Shown here piece after piece: positions 56,454 to 64,000 of a stretch of DNA of 64,000 nt. Origin of the DNA: Oceanospirillum linum (GTDB taxonomy: Bacteria > Pseudomonadota > Gammaproteobacteria > Pseudomonadales > Halomonadaceae); contig NZ_MTSD02000002.1 of assembly GCF_001995095.2 (NCBI RefSeq), forward strand, positions 62,001-126,000, written 5' to 3'. Numbering within the stretch: position 1 is the first letter of the stretch; each line of letters starts with the position of its first letter. Under the pieces are notes generated by a model that worked only from the letters and a program-made list of their open reading frames with translations, did not search any database and was not told where the DNA came from. The position numbers and the translations under genes were made by a program.

Positions 56454-57461
56454 TCAAAGCCCGATACCCAGAATCTTCTCAATACCTTCCTGCTCAATCA
56501 GGGCGGCGAACTTATTAAGGGCATCGGATTCTGCCAACGCATAGCCCTGAGTGGCATGCCCTTTAAGGGAGAGATACTGGCTGCCGATGACGTTGCCCTG
56601 ACGGTCTCTGGTGTCCAGCGTGATATTGACCGTTGCAATCTGAATGCCGGAATACTCGGAATAGAGACTCTCCCGCTTCAGCTCAATGCTGACCAGATCA
56701 CCAAAATTAACCAACCGTGTCTTAGCCACCACAAAGCCCTCATCGGTCAGGGCATTACGGATCGGTTGCAGCAAAGGCTGATCATCAAAATTGCTGGAGA
56801 GATAAAACACCAGATTACGGCGCTGATTCTCCTGCTCAGAATGCAAAGAAAGGACATACTTACGATAACCTTCGGCATCAAAACCGCGGGCGATGCCGGA
56901 TACCATCCAGATTGACGGCATCAGGGCTTTCGCATCTAACAGCGCCTGCTGTGTCACGCGATAGCGTTTGACCGGGTTATCGGCTTTCGCTTCGGTCAGA
57001 GCATGACCAATCGACTTAAAGCCCGAGCTGATCTCATCCGCAAGGCTTCGGATAAATTGCTTTCGATCCGAACGAATCAGCACCACGTACTGGTCAAATC
57101 GCAGCTGATGCGTCGCGACGACGTCATAGTTGCTGATGCGGATATTAGCCACTTCGCTGCGTATCTGACTTTTGGTCGTCTCTTTAAAGCCGTGGCTGCT
57201 GTAACTCATTGCCGAGCTGAACTGAGACTCAACCCGTACGCTCAGCCTGGCCAGCAGGTCATTCAAAGCCTCCTGAGTCGCGGCCTGCACACTCTTGCCA
57301 CTACCCACGCCTTTCAGCCACTGCCCATCATTCGCGGGCGGGCTTGTATACCACTCCGGCAGCTCGGTCGTAGGTTGCAGAGTAATATCACGTTTGGAGC
57401 TGCATCCCAACAGCACGCTGCTGATCAGAATACAGAGTCCGAATTTAGTCAGTGGTCGCAT
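56454..57461 (-). CDS. LPP20-family lipoprotein
   Basis: A 335-residue lipoprotein with a signal ending in the lipobox LLGC (Cys about 20). The LPP20 domain follows: LPEWYTSPPANDGQWLKGVG near residue 35, then a helical AATQEALNDLLARLSVRVES segment. The C-terminal half (DDQPLLQPIRNALTDEGF, NITLDTRDRQGNVIGSQYLS) looks like a second alpha/beta domain. It is probably anchored in the outer membrane facing the periplasm. It lies 29 bases after the CsgG-like gene and directly before rsuA, so the three genes form an operon. The pairing with a CsgG-type protein resembles accessory outer-membrane pairs seen elsewhere; function is unknown. Confidence 0.85.
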   Translation of the reverse strand: MRPLTKFGLCILISSVLLGCSSKRDITLQPTTELPEWYTSPPANDGQWLKGVGSGKSVQAATQEALNDLLARLSVRVESQFSSAMSYSSHGFKETTKSQIRSEVANIRISNYDVVATHQLRFDQYVVLIRSDRKQFIRSLADEISSGFKSIGHALTEAKADNPVKRYRVTQQALLDAKALMPSIWMVSGIARGFDAEGYRKYVLSLHSEQENQRRNLVFYLSSNFDDQPLLQPIRNALTDEGFVVAKTRLVNFGDLVSIELKRESLYSEYSGIQIATVNITLDTRDRQGNVIGSQYLSLKGHATQGYALAESDALNKFAALIEQEGIEKILGIGL

Positions 57462-57490
57462 CCGATGTCCCGGTTGGCTTGGTTCTTTAA

Positions 57491-58522
57491 TCAGCTGCGG
57501 TTCAGCTGGCTGAGGGCTTTTTTGTTGTCGGCCTGAATCCGGCCGATTCGCTCTACAGCGGCATTGATCGCATCAACCGGCTCCAGTGCCAGGCGGTCCG
57601 CGATCTGATAAAGCGCTTTGGCCTGATCGTAGTCCGCCCTGGACTCTTTGATCACACCCAGGTTGTAGGCGATGGCGTAACTTTGCTGCTGAACCTCCTG
57701 ATGCAGTTGGCTCAGCAGATCATCCGCCCGGTCGATGCGGCCGATCTCAACAAACTCGATGGCGGCCTCAAAACGATCGTCCTGATTGCCGGACAACACC
57801 ACATCCGGATCTTCCAACAGGGTCACTTCGAAACTGACATAACGTGGAGTGATTTTGGCAACAAACTGCTGCGCCAGCGCATTTGAGAGTTTCTCAAGAC
57901 CTTGGGCGCGGCTTGGCAGCACCTCTTTACGGTCACTGCAGGCAGACCATTCGTAGGCTTCTTCCAAGGATTCTGCGGTGACCAGGTCACCGCGCTCCAC
58001 ATCCACCATGCGCACCTGCACACCCAGACTGACAACGCGCAGAGTGCAGCCTACGGTGTATTCAATTGTCTGGCAGTTCTTACCATTGGAATCGCACTTG
58101 TTTCGGCTGCGGTTTTCACGGTAATGGGAGTCGTTGGAAGATGCCGAACTGACCGAGCCTGAAATCATCGCCTGCGCACCAGTCAGTTTGCCAAACTCCG
58201 CCATTTTATTGGCGCTGAAAAGACCGGAATTCTGGCGTTTCTGCTCATCAAGGATACGATCCAGATCATTGCGGCTCACCACGGTAAAGTAGTTCTTGCC
58301 AGCGATCTGGTAGTTGGTCATCAGTGCTTCCAGCTTAGCCGCAAAGTTAACACCGTAGCGGCCACTGTCATTATCAAAGTCAACGATAGCCACCTGTTTA
58401 AGAGACGCCGCTCTATCCACCGGGGCAGGCTTCAACGCCTGAATGGTCGTCGTGGTTGAACAACCCGCCGCTAATGCCGCCAATCCCAGCGCGGCCAATG
58501 ACTTAAACATCCCCTGTAGCAC
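57491..58522 (-). CDS. CsgG/HfaB-family lipoprotein
   Basis: A 343-residue lipoprotein with lipobox AAGC (Cys about 21). The CsgG-type domain follows (QVAIVDFDNDSGRYGVNFAAKLEALM, VVSRNDLDRILDEQ, SGLFSANKMAEFGKLTGAQAMISGSV). A Cys-containing insert at about 140-195 (KCDSNGKNCQTI, VGCTLRV, WSACSDRK) has four cysteines that may pair. The C-terminal third has TPR-like helices (AYNLGVIKESRADYDQAKALYQ). CsgG is the nonameric outer-membrane secretion channel for curli, but no curli genes are here. The start is most likely GTG at 58522, with AGGGG eight bases upstream; an ATG four codons in is an alternative. Confidence 0.85.
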   Translation of the reverse strand: MLQGMFKSLAALGLAALAAGCSTTTTIQALKPAPVDRAASLKQVAIVDFDNDSGRYGVNFAAKLEALMTNYQIAGKNYFTVVSRNDLDRILDEQKRQNSGLFSANKMAEFGKLTGAQAMISGSVSSASSNDSHYRENRSRNKCDSNGKNCQTIEYTVGCTLRVVSLGVQVRMVDVERGDLVTAESLEEAYEWSACSDRKEVLPSRAQGLEKLSNALAQQFVAKITPRYVSFEVTLLEDPDVVLSGNQDDRFEAAIEFVEIGRIDRADDLLSQLHQEVQQQSYAIAYNLGVIKESRADYDQAKALYQIADRLALEPVDAINAAVERIGRIQADNKKALSQLNRS

Positions 58523-58878
58523 TCTGAATACCCCTTGAAATCAAAAGCCTGAAGCAAGAATTAGCGCCATTATCCAACAAGATGCATCCCTAATACAGCG
58601 CTGTGCTGGTTTGACCGTTCAGATTCGAAAGAAGAGTAACGGTAACCAGATCTGGGACAATACAAGTGAATTCAGCAAACGCTTATAACGTCAAAACGCC
58701 TGCAATACTCCTGCGATAGCCTGCTCTTCGAAAACCGGATAAAATTTCCCTTTACGTTAACGTCAACTTCGATTAAATTTACTGCATCAGATTATTAGTG
58801 CCGATGCATCAGACCATCCACAAAGGGTCAGCACAGGCCGAGAGACAACAACAAATAAAGCTAGAAAGAGGCAACGCC
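58523..58878. other. Divergent intergenic region CsgG-like gene / liuA
   Basis: About 355 bases holding the promoters of both divergent operons, the LiuR-like operator and the liuA leader. An in-frame ATG at 58798 precedes the family start of liuA, but the intervening 27 codons do not match the family. Confidence 0.7.
58752..58767. promoter_or_regulatory. LiuR-like operator upstream of liuA
   Basis: TTTACGTTAACGTCAA is a 16-base inverted repeat whose arms differ at one position. It contains the ACGTTAACGT core shared with the site before the valine operon. It is 111 bases before the liuA start, as expected for control of the leucine operon. Confidence 0.8.
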
Positions 58879-60048
58879 ATGAAATCCATCTATAAAGAGT
58901 TTAACTTCGATCTGGGCGATACTTACGACATGCTGCGGGAGCAGGTTAATCGTTTCGCCACGGAAGAGATTGCTCCACGGGCGGAACAGATCGATCAGGA
59001 CAATGAGTTCCCCGCTGATCTGTGGCGTAAATTTGGTGATATGGGTCTGTTGGGTATTACCGTTCCTGAAGAGTTCGGCGGCTCGGACATGGGCTATCTG
59101 GCCCACGTTATCGCCATGGAAGAGATCTCCCGTGCCTCTGCTTCTGTTGGTCTTTCCTACGGCGCACACTCCAATCTTTGTGTTAACCAGATCAAGTTGA
59201 ACGGTAATCAGGCGCAGAAAGAAAAGTATCTGCCTAAACTGGTTTCCGGTGAACATATTGGTGCACTGGCGATGTCCGAGCCAGATGCAGGTTCTGATGT
59301 GGTCAGCATGAAGCTCCGTGCCGAGAAAAAAGGTGATCGTTACATCCTGAACGGTAACAAAATGTGGATCACTAACGGCCCTGATGCCAACACCTACGTG
59401 ATCTACGCCAAAACCGACACTTCCGCGGGCTCCAAAGGTATTACTGCCTTTATCGTTGAGCGCGACTATCCGGGATTCACTCGTCACCAGAAACTGGACA
59501 AGCTGGGTATGCGTGGTTCTAACACCTGTGAACTGGTATTCCAGGATTGTGAAGTACCGGAAGAAAATGTACTGGGTGAAGTCGGTAAAGGGGTTCGCGT
59601 TCTGATGAGCGGTCTGGACTACGAGCGCACCGTTCTGACCGGCGGCCCAACCGGCATTATGCAGGCAGCAATGGATATTGTTGTGCCTTACCTGCATGAC
59701 CGCCAGCAATTTGGTCAATCCATCGGCGAGTTCCAGTTGGTTCAGGGTAAAGTAGCCGACATGTACACCACCATGAACGCCTGTAAGTCTTATCTCTATG
59801 CGGTTGCCCGTGCCTGTGATCGCGGCGAAACCAGCCGTAAAGATGCCGCCGGCGTGATTCTGTACTGTGCAGAGAAAGCGACTCAGGTAGCCCTGGACTC
59901 TATCCAGCTGCTGGGCGGCAACGGCTATATCAACGAGTTCCCTACCGGTCGTCTGCTGCGTGATGCCAAACTGTATGAGATCGGTGCCGGTACATCGGAA
60001 GTACGCCGTATGCTGATCGGCCGCGAAATTTTCTCCGAGTCAAAATAA
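58879..60048 (+). CDS. liuA: Isovaleryl-CoA dehydrogenase
   Basis: A 389-residue flavoprotein that oxidises isovaleryl-CoA to 3-methylcrotonyl-CoA in leucine degradation. Characteristic segments are [16 protein letters not shown] near residue 131, [21 protein letters not shown] near 158, the catalytic Glu in [17 protein letters not shown] near 252 (placed in the internal helix as in isovaleryl-CoA enzymes), and [32 protein letters not shown]-type C terminus. The start at 58879 follows AAAGAGG by seven bases and matches the family. A LiuR-like site lies upstream. It heads the operon liuA-liuB-liuC-liuD. Confidence 0.95.
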   Translation: MKSIYKEFNFDLGDTYDMLREQVNRFATEEIAPRAEQIDQDNEFPADLWRKFGDMGLLGITVPEEFGGSDMGYLAHVIAMEEISRASASVGLSYGAHSNLCVNQIKLNGNQAQKEKYLPKLVSGEHIGALAMSEPDAGSDVVSMKLRAEKKGDRYILNGNKMWITNGPDANTYVIYAKTDTSAGSKGITAFIVERDYPGFTRHQKLDKLGMRGSNTCELVFQDCEVPEENVLGEVGKGVRVLMSGLDYERTVLTGGPTGIMQAAMDIVVPYLHDRQQFGQSIGEFQLVQGKVADMYTTMNACKSYLYAVARACDRGETSRKDAAGVILYCAEKATQVALDSIQLLGGNGYINEFPTGRLLRDAKLYEIGAGTSEVRRMLIGREIFSESK

Positions 60049-60091
60049 AAGCCTGGCAGAGATAGGTCTTACACTATCTGTCCGGCGAGTT

Positions 60092-60116
60092 GTTAAGGGA
60101 GACAACGCCCCTTAAC
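60092..60116 (+). other. Hairpin between liuA and liuB
   Basis: An eight-base stem GTTAAGGG/CCCTTAAC with a nine-base loop lies about 45 bases past the liuA stop. No T run follows. It may protect the liuA transcript end or damp read-through. Confidence 0.65.
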
Positions 60117-60212
60117 GACTCCTTCAAACCCGAATATCCAATCCCTTTTTTTATTCCTGCTGAAATCAGTTTCACGCTACAGGTGTGACAACAGCAGGAA
60201 TGAACTCAGGTC

Positions 60213-60267
60213 TGGTAAGGCAGGCTGGCCTCCCCCCCTGCACGACGACAGCCGGCCTGTCTTACCA
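60213..60267 (+). other. Long hairpin immediately upstream of liuB
   Basis: The arms TGGTAAGGCAGGCTGGC (60213-60229) and GCCGGCCTGTCTTACCA (60251-60267) pair over 17 positions with two G-U wobbles and a C-rich loop of about 21 bases. The structure ends 11 bases before the liuB ribosome site AGGAG (60279-60283). It could attenuate or process the operon message, or control liuB translation. Confidence 0.85.
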
Positions 60268-60289
60268 ACTTAGTTATCAGGAGCTAGCA

Positions 60290-61897
60290 ATGGCGGTTAT
60301 CAAAAGCAAAATCAATACCCGCTCTGAAGAGTTCCAGACCAACATGGGCAACATGAAGCGTCTGGTACAGGATCTGCGCGAGCAACTGGCAGAGATCAAG
60401 AAAGGCGGCGGTGAAGCAGCCCAGAAGAAGCACCTTGACCGGGGCAAGCTACTCCCCCGAGACCGTATCAACGGCCTGCTGGATGAGGGCGCACCTTTTA
60501 TGGAGCTTTCCCAGCTGGCAGGTCTGAACGTTTATAAAGACTATGTGCCTTCAGCCGGTATCATCACGGGTATTGGTCGCGTCAGTGGTCAGGAATGTAT
60601 GATCATCGCCAATGATGCCACCACCAAGGGCGGAACCTACTACCCTCTGACCGTGAAGAAGCATCTGCGGGCCCAGGAGATCGCTGAGAAAAATCACCTG
60701 CCTTGCGTATATCTGGTAGATTCCGGCGGTGCTAACCTGCCAAACCAGGATGAAGTATTCCCGGATCGCGATCACTTTGGCCGTATTTTCTACAACCAGG
60801 CAAATATGTCTGCCAAAGGGATTCCGCAGATCGCGGTGGTCATGGGCTCCTGTACAGCAGGTGGCGCTTATGTACCGGCCATGGCGGATGAATCCATTAT
60901 TGTGCGTCAACAGGGCACCATCTTTCTGGCTGGCCCTCCGCTGGTTAAAGCCGCAACGGGTGAAGTGATCTCTGCGGAAGATCTGGGCGGTGCCGATGTG
61001 CACTGTAAAACATCCGGTGTAGCAGATCACTACGCGATGAATGATCAGCACGCACTGCAGATCGCCCGTCAATGTATCTCCCGCCTGAACCCCAGTAAGA
61101 AAACAGAGCTGGATATTCAGCCTTCACGACCGCCGCTCTATGACCCGGAAGAGATCTACGGCATCGTCTCAGAAGACCTGCGCAAGCCCTATGATGTACG
61201 TGAAGTGATTGCCCGTACCGTTGATGGTTCTGAGTTTGACGAGTTTAAACAGATGTACGGCACCACACTGGTCACAGGTTTTGCCCGTATCCACGGTTAT
61301 CCGGTGGGTATCGTGGCGAATAACGGCGTACTTTTCTCCGAAGCCGCCCTGAAAGGCGCTCACTTTATTGAGCTATGTGCTCAGCGCAATATTCCTCTGG
61401 TATTCCTGCAGAACATCACCGGCTTTATGGTCGGTGGCAAGTACGAATCCGAAGGTATCGCCAAAAATGGCGCTAAGATGGTTACCGCTGTGGCCTGCGC
61501 TAAAGTACCTAAGTTCACCATGCTGATCGGCGGCAGTTTCGGTGCCGGTAACTATGGTATGTGTGGCCGTGCTTATGATCCGAACCTGATGTGGATGTGG
61601 CCAAATTCAAGAATCTCCGTTATGGGTGGTGAACAGGCCGCCGGTGTACTGTCCCAGGTGAAACGCGACAATATGGAGCGTAAGGGCGAAACATGGGCCG
61701 CCGATGATGAAGCTGCATTCAAAAAACCGATTGTTGACCAGTATGAGCATCAGGGGCACCCCTACTACGCCAGCGCCCGCCTCTGGGATGACGGTGTGAT
61801 AGATCCCGCACAAACCCGCGACATACTGGGACTTGCTATCTCTGCAGCTCTGAATGCACCTATCCGCGAGACACGCTTTGGCGTGTTCCGTATGTGA
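60290..61897 (+). CDS. liuB: Methylcrotonoyl-CoA carboxylase, carboxyltransferase (beta) subunit
   Basis: A 535-residue carboxyltransferase that moves CO2 from biotin to 3-methylcrotonyl-CoA. It has the N-terminal [20 protein letters not shown] and [19 protein letters not shown] segments of methylcrotonoyl-CoA carboxylase beta subunits, CoA-site [19 protein letters not shown] near residue 120, [15 protein letters not shown] near 190, and a C-terminal [18 protein letters not shown]. The start at 60290 (AGGAG six bases upstream) is chosen over a frame extension with no ribosome site. It works with the biotin-carrying LiuD subunit encoded downstream. A long hairpin precedes its ribosome site. 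Confidence 0.95.
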   Translation: MAVIKSKINTRSEEFQTNMGNMKRLVQDLREQLAEIKKGGGEAAQKKHLDRGKLLPRDRINGLLDEGAPFMELSQLAGLNVYKDYVPSAGIITGIGRVSGQECMIIANDATTKGGTYYPLTVKKHLRAQEIAEKNHLPCVYLVDSGGANLPNQDEVFPDRDHFGRIFYNQANMSAKGIPQIAVVMGSCTAGGAYVPAMADESIIVRQQGTIFLAGPPLVKAATGEVISAEDLGGADVHCKTSGVADHYAMNDQHALQIARQCISRLNPSKKTELDIQPSRPPLYDPEEIYGIVSEDLRKPYDVREVIARTVDGSEFDEFKQMYGTTLVTGFARIHGYPVGIVANNGVLFSEAALKGAHFIELCAQRNIPLVFLQNITGFMVGGKYESEGIAKNGAKMVTAVACAKVPKFTMLIGGSFGAGNYGMCGRAYDPNLMWMWPNSRISVMGGEQAAGVLSQVKRDNMERKGETWAADDEAAFKKPIVDQYEHQGHPYYASARLWDDGVIDPAQTRDILGLAISAALNAPIRETRFGVFRM

Positions 61898-61911
61898 CCG
61901 GAGAATCTGAC

Positions 61912-62724
61912 ATGACGACTGAAAATCAGGTTCCTGATCAAAAACAGGTGCTGTGCCAAATCTCAGATCAGGGTGTGGCCTCGGTTATTCTGAACCGCCC
62001 TGAAGTGCACAACGCCTTTGACGACAAGCTGATCGCTGACATTCTGGCGATACTGGATGATCTGAACGCTAACGAAGCAGTTCGCGTGGTGATACTGCGC
62101 TCTAACGGAAAGTCCTTCTCTGCTGGCGCTGACTTGGGCTGGATGAAGCGCATGGCGCAGTACAGCTTTGAGGATAATTTCAACGATGCCGGTGAGCTGG
62201 CGCGTCTGATGCACACCCTGAACAATCTGAACAAACCCACCATCGCTCTGGTACAGGGCGCGGCCTATGGCGGTGCCGTGGGCTTAGCAGCCTGCTGCGA
62301 TATCTGCATCGCTACGGAAAAAGCCCGTTTCTGTCTGAGCGAGGTCAAAATCGGCCTCTCCCCTGCGGTCATCAGCCCTTTTGTGGTTGCCGCTATGGGT
62401 GAACGTGCTGCCCGTCGTTATTTCCTGACCGCTGAAGTGTTTAACGGTGAGCAGGCCGTTGAGATGGGTCTGGCCCATCTGAACGTGCCTCAGGATGAGA
62501 TGGAAACAGCTCTTGAGAGTATGACGCAGAAACTACTGGCTAACAGCCCGCAGAGCGTCCGTCGTACCAAAGAACTGATCGCCCGGGTCGCTAAAGGCCC
62601 GATCGATCAGGAGATGATCGAATACACCCAACGCCTGATCGCTGAAATCCGAGTCTCTGAGGAAGGTCAGGAAGGTCTGAGTGCGTTCTTTGAAAAACGT
62701 GCTCCGGGTTGGCAGCAGTCCTGA
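61912..62724 (+). CDS. liuC: 3-methylglutaconyl-CoA hydratase
   Basis: A 270-residue crotonase in the leucine operon, expected to hydrate 3-methylglutaconyl-CoA to HMG-CoA. Oxyanion segments are FSAGADLGWMKRM near residue 70 and VQGAAYGGAVGLAACCD near 112; the catalytic acids are in FCLSEVKIGLSPAVISPFV. The start at 61912 has GGAG upstream; a GTG at 61894 overlapping the liuB stop is possible but lacks a ribosome site of its own. AADLGWMK is typical of the LiuC branch. The next gene, liuD, starts 40 bases after its stop. Confidence 0.92.
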   Translation: MTTENQVPDQKQVLCQISDQGVASVILNRPEVHNAFDDKLIADILAILDDLNANEAVRVVILRSNGKSFSAGADLGWMKRMAQYSFEDNFNDAGELARLMHTLNNLNKPTIALVQGAAYGGAVGLAACCDICIATEKARFCLSEVKIGLSPAVISPFVVAAMGERAARRYFLTAEVFNGEQAVEMGLAHLNVPQDEMETALESMTQKLLANSPQSVRRTKELIARVAKGPIDQEMIEYTQRLIAEIRVSEEGQEGLSAFFEKRAPGWQQS

Positions 62725-62764
62725 TATCAGACTGCTCCAACGGGATAAATGTGGGAGATAACCG

Positions 62765-64000
62765 ATGTTTAACAAGATTCTGATTGCAAACCGTGGCGAG
62801 ATCGCATGCCGCGTAATTCGTACCGCACACCAAATGGGGATTCGCTGTGTCGCTGTCTATTCCGAAGCCGATGCCGACGCTATGCATGTGGCGATGGCCG
62901 ATGAAGCCGTTTGCGTAGGCCCTGCCGCCAGTAAAGACAGCTATCTGAAAATGGACACCATTCTTCAGGTCGCGAAGGACACCGGTGCTCAGGCGATCCA
63001 CCCAGGTTACGGTTTCCTCTCTGAGAACGCCCCGTTTGTACAGAAATGTCAGGAAGCCGGCGTGGTATTTATCGGCCCTCCGGCGGATGCGATTAAAGCG
63101 ATGGGGTCCAAGAGTGCCGCTAAGCGTATTATGGAAGACGCTAAGGTGCCTCTGGTTCCGGGCTATCATGGTGACGATCAGGACCCGGCCCTGCTGAAAA
63201 AACACTCGGATGAGATGGGCTATCCGGTACTGTTGAAAGCCACCGCCGGTGGTGGTGGCAAAGGGATGCGCGTCGTCTGGTCTGCCGATGAATTTACCGG
63301 TGCACTGGATGCGGCAAAACGCGAAGCGATGAACGGCTTTGCTGATGACACCATGCTGGTTGAGAAATATCTGACCAAACCCCGTCATGTTGAAATTCAG
63401 GTATTCTGTGATCAGCATGGCAACAGCGTGTATCTGGCAGAGCGTGATTGCTCCGTTCAGCGCCGACACCAGAAAGTGGTTGAGGAAGCTCCCGCACCGG
63501 GTATGTCCGACGAGCTGCGTACCGCTATGGGTGAGGCCGCTGTTCGAGCCGCTGAAGCGATCGGCTACGTAGGTGCCGGCACCGTTGAGTTCCTGCTGGA
63601 TGAAGACGGCTCCTTCTACTTTATGGAGATGAATACCCGCCTGCAGGTTGAGCACCCGGTGACCGAACTGATTACCGGTCAGGATCTGGTGGAATGGCAG
63701 TTGGCGGTAGCCTCCGGTCAAACCCTGCCCATCAGCCAGGACGACGTACAGATCAACGGTCATGCGGTTGAAGTACGTATCTACGCAGAAGATCCCGATA
63801 ATGACTTCCTACCCGCCACAGGTAAGCTTGAATATCTGCGTACCCCGGAAGAAAACCGTTACGTACGTGTTGACACCGGTGTACGTGAAGGCGACGAAGT
63901 CAGTATCTACTATGACCCTATGATCGCCAAACTGATTGTCTGGGACGAAAACCGTGAGCGCGCCATGCAACGCATGAGTCAGGCACTGACGGAATACCGT
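62765..64000 (+). CDS. liuD: Methylcrotonoyl-CoA carboxylase, biotin carboxylase (alpha) subunit, partial
   Basis: The first 412 codons of the alpha subunit, running off the right edge of the window without a stop. The N-terminal biotin carboxylase domain begins [20 protein letters not shown]. The ATP-grasp loop is [14 protein letters not shown] near residue 160, [15 protein letters not shown] near 199, the catalytic region [15 protein letters not shown] near 288, and a [14 protein letters not shown] segment near 340 starts the C-terminal part of the domain. The biotin attachment domain lies outside the window. Family members are about 660 residues. It pairs with LiuB to carboxylate 3-methylcrotonyl-CoA. 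GGGAGA lies upstream of the ATG. Confidence 0.95.
   Translation, partial: MFNKILIANRGEIACRVIRTAHQMGIRCVAVYSEADADAMHVAMADEAVCVGPAASKDSYLKMDTILQVAKDTGAQAIHPGYGFLSENAPFVQKCQEAGVVFIGPPADAIKAMGSKSAAKRIMEDAKVPLVPGYHGDDQDPALLKKHSDEMGYPVLLKATAGGGGKGMRVVWSADEFTGALDAAKREAMNGFADDTMLVEKYLTKPRHVEIQVFCDQHGNSVYLAERDCSVQRRHQKVVEEAPAPGMSDELRTAMGEAAVRAAEAIGYVGAGTVEFLLDEDGSFYFMEMNTRLQVEHPVTELITGQDLVEWQLAVASGQTLPISQDDVQINGHAVEVRIYAEDPDNDFLPATGKLEYLRTPEENRYVRVDTGVREGDEVSIYYDPMIAKLIVWDENRERAMQRMSQALTEYR

Noticed and set aside
57491-58522. A curli secretion locus
   Set aside because: Only a CsgG-type protein is present. No CsgA/CsgB repeats, CsgE, CsgF or CsgD are encoded nearby.
58861-59718. A 285-codon open frame antisense to liuA
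   Set aside because: The plus-strand frame is a clear isovaleryl-CoA dehydrogenase. The antisense product has no family resemblance.
62591-63763. A 390-codon open frame antisense to liuC/liuD
   Set aside because: It is the reverse of strongly conserved biotin carboxylase coding sequence, has no recognisable domain, and arises from codon bias leaving few stops on the opposite strand.
1-64000. Mobile elements, CRISPR arrays, tRNA or rRNA genes, prophage
   Set aside because: No transposase, integrase, phage gene, regularly spaced repeat array or RNA gene was recognised when reading the window. Short tandem repeats found are isolated pairs.

Overview
This is a 64 kb chromosomal window from a gammaproteobacterium. 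The gene families (RNase II, RraA, NudC, PpsA/PpsR, RsuA, DUF3010, DUF3015) and a LiuR-controlled set of branched-chain amino acid genes suggest a marine heterotroph of the Oceanospirillales type. That placement is inferred from gene content; no rRNA or other strong phylogenetic marker is present. I saw no tRNA, rRNA, CRISPR array, insertion sequence, prophage or integrase. Most of the window reads as ordinary, densely coding core chromosome.

Layout. Positions 1-31.5 kb hold housekeeping and transport genes, mostly on the minus strand: a YkgJ-type Cys-cluster protein, a B12-binding radical SAM protein, an SLC13 carrier, a GhrA-like reductase, a tripartite RND efflux operon, rraA divergent from rnb, a sodium:solute symporter translationally coupled to an unusual phosphoesterase, nudC, a DUF3010 protein, ridA, an alpha/beta hydrolase, a DUF4105 (Lnb-like) gene interrupted by two stop codons, a DUF3015 protein, divergent ppsA/ppsR, a murein transglycosylase, ppnP, ppk2, a MATE pump and a CHASE-GGDEF diguanylate cyclase. 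Positions 31.6-47 kb are devoted to short-chain acyl-CoA and branched-chain amino acid metabolism on the minus strand: a crotonase, a complete Liv ABC transporter (livG, livF, livK, livH, livM), and the valine pathway (mmsA, acyl-CoA dehydrogenase, enoyl-CoA hydratase, 3-hydroxyisobutyryl-CoA hydrolase, mmsB, prpE), with a divergent AraC-type regulator. Positions 47.4-58.5 kb carry liuR, an acyl-CoA synthetase, a methyltransferase, a chemoreceptor, a GIY-YIG/DUF4357 protein, a cobinamide amidohydrolase, yjdM, rsuA and a CsgG/LPP20 lipoprotein pair. From 58.9 kb to the right edge runs the leucine operon liuA-liuB-liuC-liuD, with liuD cut by the window end.

How the parts work together. Four copies of a TTTACGT-NN-ACGTAAA-like palindrome lie upstream of livG, the valine acyl-CoA dehydrogenase operon, liuR itself and liuA. 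This suggests that one MerR-family regulator ties uptake (Liv), valine breakdown to propionyl-CoA (with PrpE beside it) and leucine breakdown into one regulon. The most notable oddities are the DUF4105 gene with two in-frame stops, which also misplaces the start of the next gene; an arginine in place of the Walker A lysine of LivF; a phosphoesterase lacking the first metal-binding motif; a 17-bp hairpin just before liuB; and repeated TTGCCCACTT boxes between mmsA and its AraC-type regulator. I did not find a convincing new multi-gene system.
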